Assembly: GCA_012511395.1 (NCBI GenBank)
Contig: JAAZGD010000033.1
Span: 1 to 14,594 of the forward strand
Source of the DNA: Clostridiales bacterium
GTDB lineage: Bacteria > Bacillota > Clostridia > Peptostreptococcales > Anaerovoracaceae
DNA: 14,594 bases
Reading direction: 5' to 3'
Positions 13,609-14,594 of this stretch are shown here, piece by piece (positions within the stretch are counted from its first letter, which is position 1; each line of letters starts with the position of its first letter). The position numbers and the translations under genes were made by a program. The notes below the pieces were generated by a model. The model made no database searches and was not told the origin of the DNA. It saw nothing but the letters and a program-made list of their open reading frames with translations.

Positions 13609-13609
13609 C

Positions 13610-14572
13610 TTAGAACTCCCTGTATGACTTTGAAAGGAGCTTGCTTAAAAGCGCTTTCTTCTCTTCAGTTAAGGACAGCTTATCCAGTATGAGTATTGAC
13701 TTATCAAAGTACTTTTTAGCCAGCTGCCTCGTCCTTTTAATTCCTCCTGAAGAAAGGACTATCCTGTCCAGAGTTTCCTCATCCACCATGCCCTTAAGGG
13801 CCTTTTCCTTTAAGTGGGGAACTTCTGCTAAAGCGTGGATTAGAGGCAAGGTGACAACGCCTTGTTCGTAGTCGGATTTCACCGGTTTCAGCGCTTGATT
13901 TTCAGTGGCCTCGTAGTCCATACAGTCATCTGTTAACTGAAAAATCATTCCTATGTATCTGCCCAGTTTCGCATATTCCTTTATTACGGAAAGGGGCACA
14001 TCAGGAGCCATTAAAAGAGCACCGCCATAAAATGAGGCTTCAAAAAGGCCTGCTGTTTTCCCTTGAATAGTTCGCAGATATTCCAAAACTGTCAGATTGA
14101 AATTCCAGTTGTTAACATGTTGCCTTAATTCCCCCAGACAGACCTTGCTCATGTAATCAGGTATGGTATCACGGACTTTGTTTTCTTTATTCTCCATGAG
14201 GGATGCCATCATTAAGGCTTCGCACAGGAGGTAATCACCGCATATTACGGCAGTTCTTTTGCCAAACTTTTTCTGTAAGGATTCTTCACCTCTTCTTGTA
14301 TCTGCATTATCCATCACATCGTCGTGTACCAAAGTGGCAAGATGAATCAGTTCAACAGCAGCACCCAGATAAACAGCATCCTTGTCTATTAAACTATCTT
14401 CATTCATTGCACAGGCAAGAAGAGCCTTTGCCCTGATCATTTTTCCCTTAGTCTTACCAAGGTGGGATGTGTACTTTTGAATCAAAGGAGGGGAGGAGGA
14501 CAGAACTCTGTCCACCTCTTCCTCTAATTTTAACAGGGCATCATTATAGATATATTTAGGACTGTTAATCAT
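13610..14572 (-). CDS. hepT: Long-chain polyprenyl diphosphate synthase (HepT/DmkB-like)
   Basis: This 320-residue trans-prenyl synthase extends farnesyl or geranylgeranyl diphosphate with isopentenyl units. Both Asp-rich motifs are intact: DDVMD (84-88), followed by NADTRRG, and DDCMD (215-219); GKTAGLF (171-177) and KPVKSDYEQG (229-238) are also present. The fifth residue before the first motif is the small Ala79, as in long-chain (C30-C40) synthases, so the product should be a quinone side chain. The frame is closed by an in-frame TAA upstream, so ATG 14572 is the earliest start; only a weak AGAAAG lies 13 or more bases ahead. It is the first gene of the block visible here and is coupled to the prenyltransferase gene that follows. 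Confidence 0.93.
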   Translation of the reverse strand: MINSPKYIYNDALLKLEEEVDRVLSSSPPLIQKYTSHLGKTKGKMIRAKALLACAMNEDSLIDKDAVYLGAAVELIHLATLVHDDVMDNADTRRGEESLQKKFGKRTAVICGDYLLCEALMMASLMENKENKVRDTIPDYMSKVCLGELRQHVNNWNFNLTVLEYLRTIQGKTAGLFEASFYGGALLMAPDVPLSVIKEYAKLGRYIGMIFQLTDDCMDYEATENQALKPVKSDYEQGVVTLPLIHALAEVPHLKEKALKGMVDEETLDRIVLSSGGIKRTRQLAKKYFDKSILILDKLSLTEEKKALLSKLLSKSYREF

Positions 14573-14594
14573 TATATATATACAACTTTCTTAC

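Overview
This window looks like the chromosome of a low-GC, Gram-positive anaerobe of the Clostridia type. The evidence is AGGAGG-type ribosome binding sites, AT-rich spacers, lipoprotein signal peptides, clostridial forms of the aromatic enzymes, and a DUF5320-type small protein. It holds no rRNA, tRNA, insertion sequence or CRISPR array, and it is densely coding on both strands. I cannot name the species from sequence alone.

Layout. (1) 1-546: the 3' end of an unrecognised gene, then a small DUF5320-like protein with its own strong promoter (the -35 box is overlapped by a perfect 12-bp palindrome) and a clean intrinsic terminator. (2) 597-3054: copper efflux ATPase CopA and copper chaperone CopZ. 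The CopA has a Gly-Pro-Cys in place of the usual Cys-Pro-Cys ion-site motif. (3) 3101-9088: a tightly packed aromatic amino acid operon, aroF-tyrA-aroA-aroC-pheA-aroQ, preceded by a complete transcription attenuator. The attenuator has a 23-residue leader peptide very rich in Tyr and Phe but without Trp, an antiterminator whose 5' arm begins at the leader stop codon, and a competing intrinsic terminator. (4) 9076-10519: a separate plus-strand unit with its own promoter: a LapA-domain membrane protein, an ECF-transporter substrate-binding (S) component and a uridine-kinase-like P-loop kinase, probably a vitamin or precursor uptake and phosphorylation pair. (5) 10512-14572, minus strand: polyprenyl diphosphate synthase, UbiA-family prenyltransferase, a lipoprotein with two flavinylation-type FMN-binding domains, and an ApbE flavin transferase lipoprotein.

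How the genes work together. The aro operon makes DAHP, carries out the dehydroquinase, EPSP synthase and chorismate synthase steps, and then branches to Tyr (TyrA) and Phe (PheA). The operon's only chorismate mutase is fused to PheA, so TyrA probably depends on prephenate made by its neighbour. aroB, aroE and aroK are absent and must lie elsewhere. The leader senses just the two end products made by the operon. The minus-strand block is a quinone and flavoprotein module resembling part of the flavin-based extracellular electron transfer (EET) locus of Listeria and other Firmicutes: a dedicated prenyl chain and quinone prenyltransferase, a PplA-like surface lipoprotein, and the ApbE that would attach FMN to it. 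The NADH dehydrogenase (Ndh2) and EetA/EetB parts are not in the window, so the full EET assignment remains an inference.
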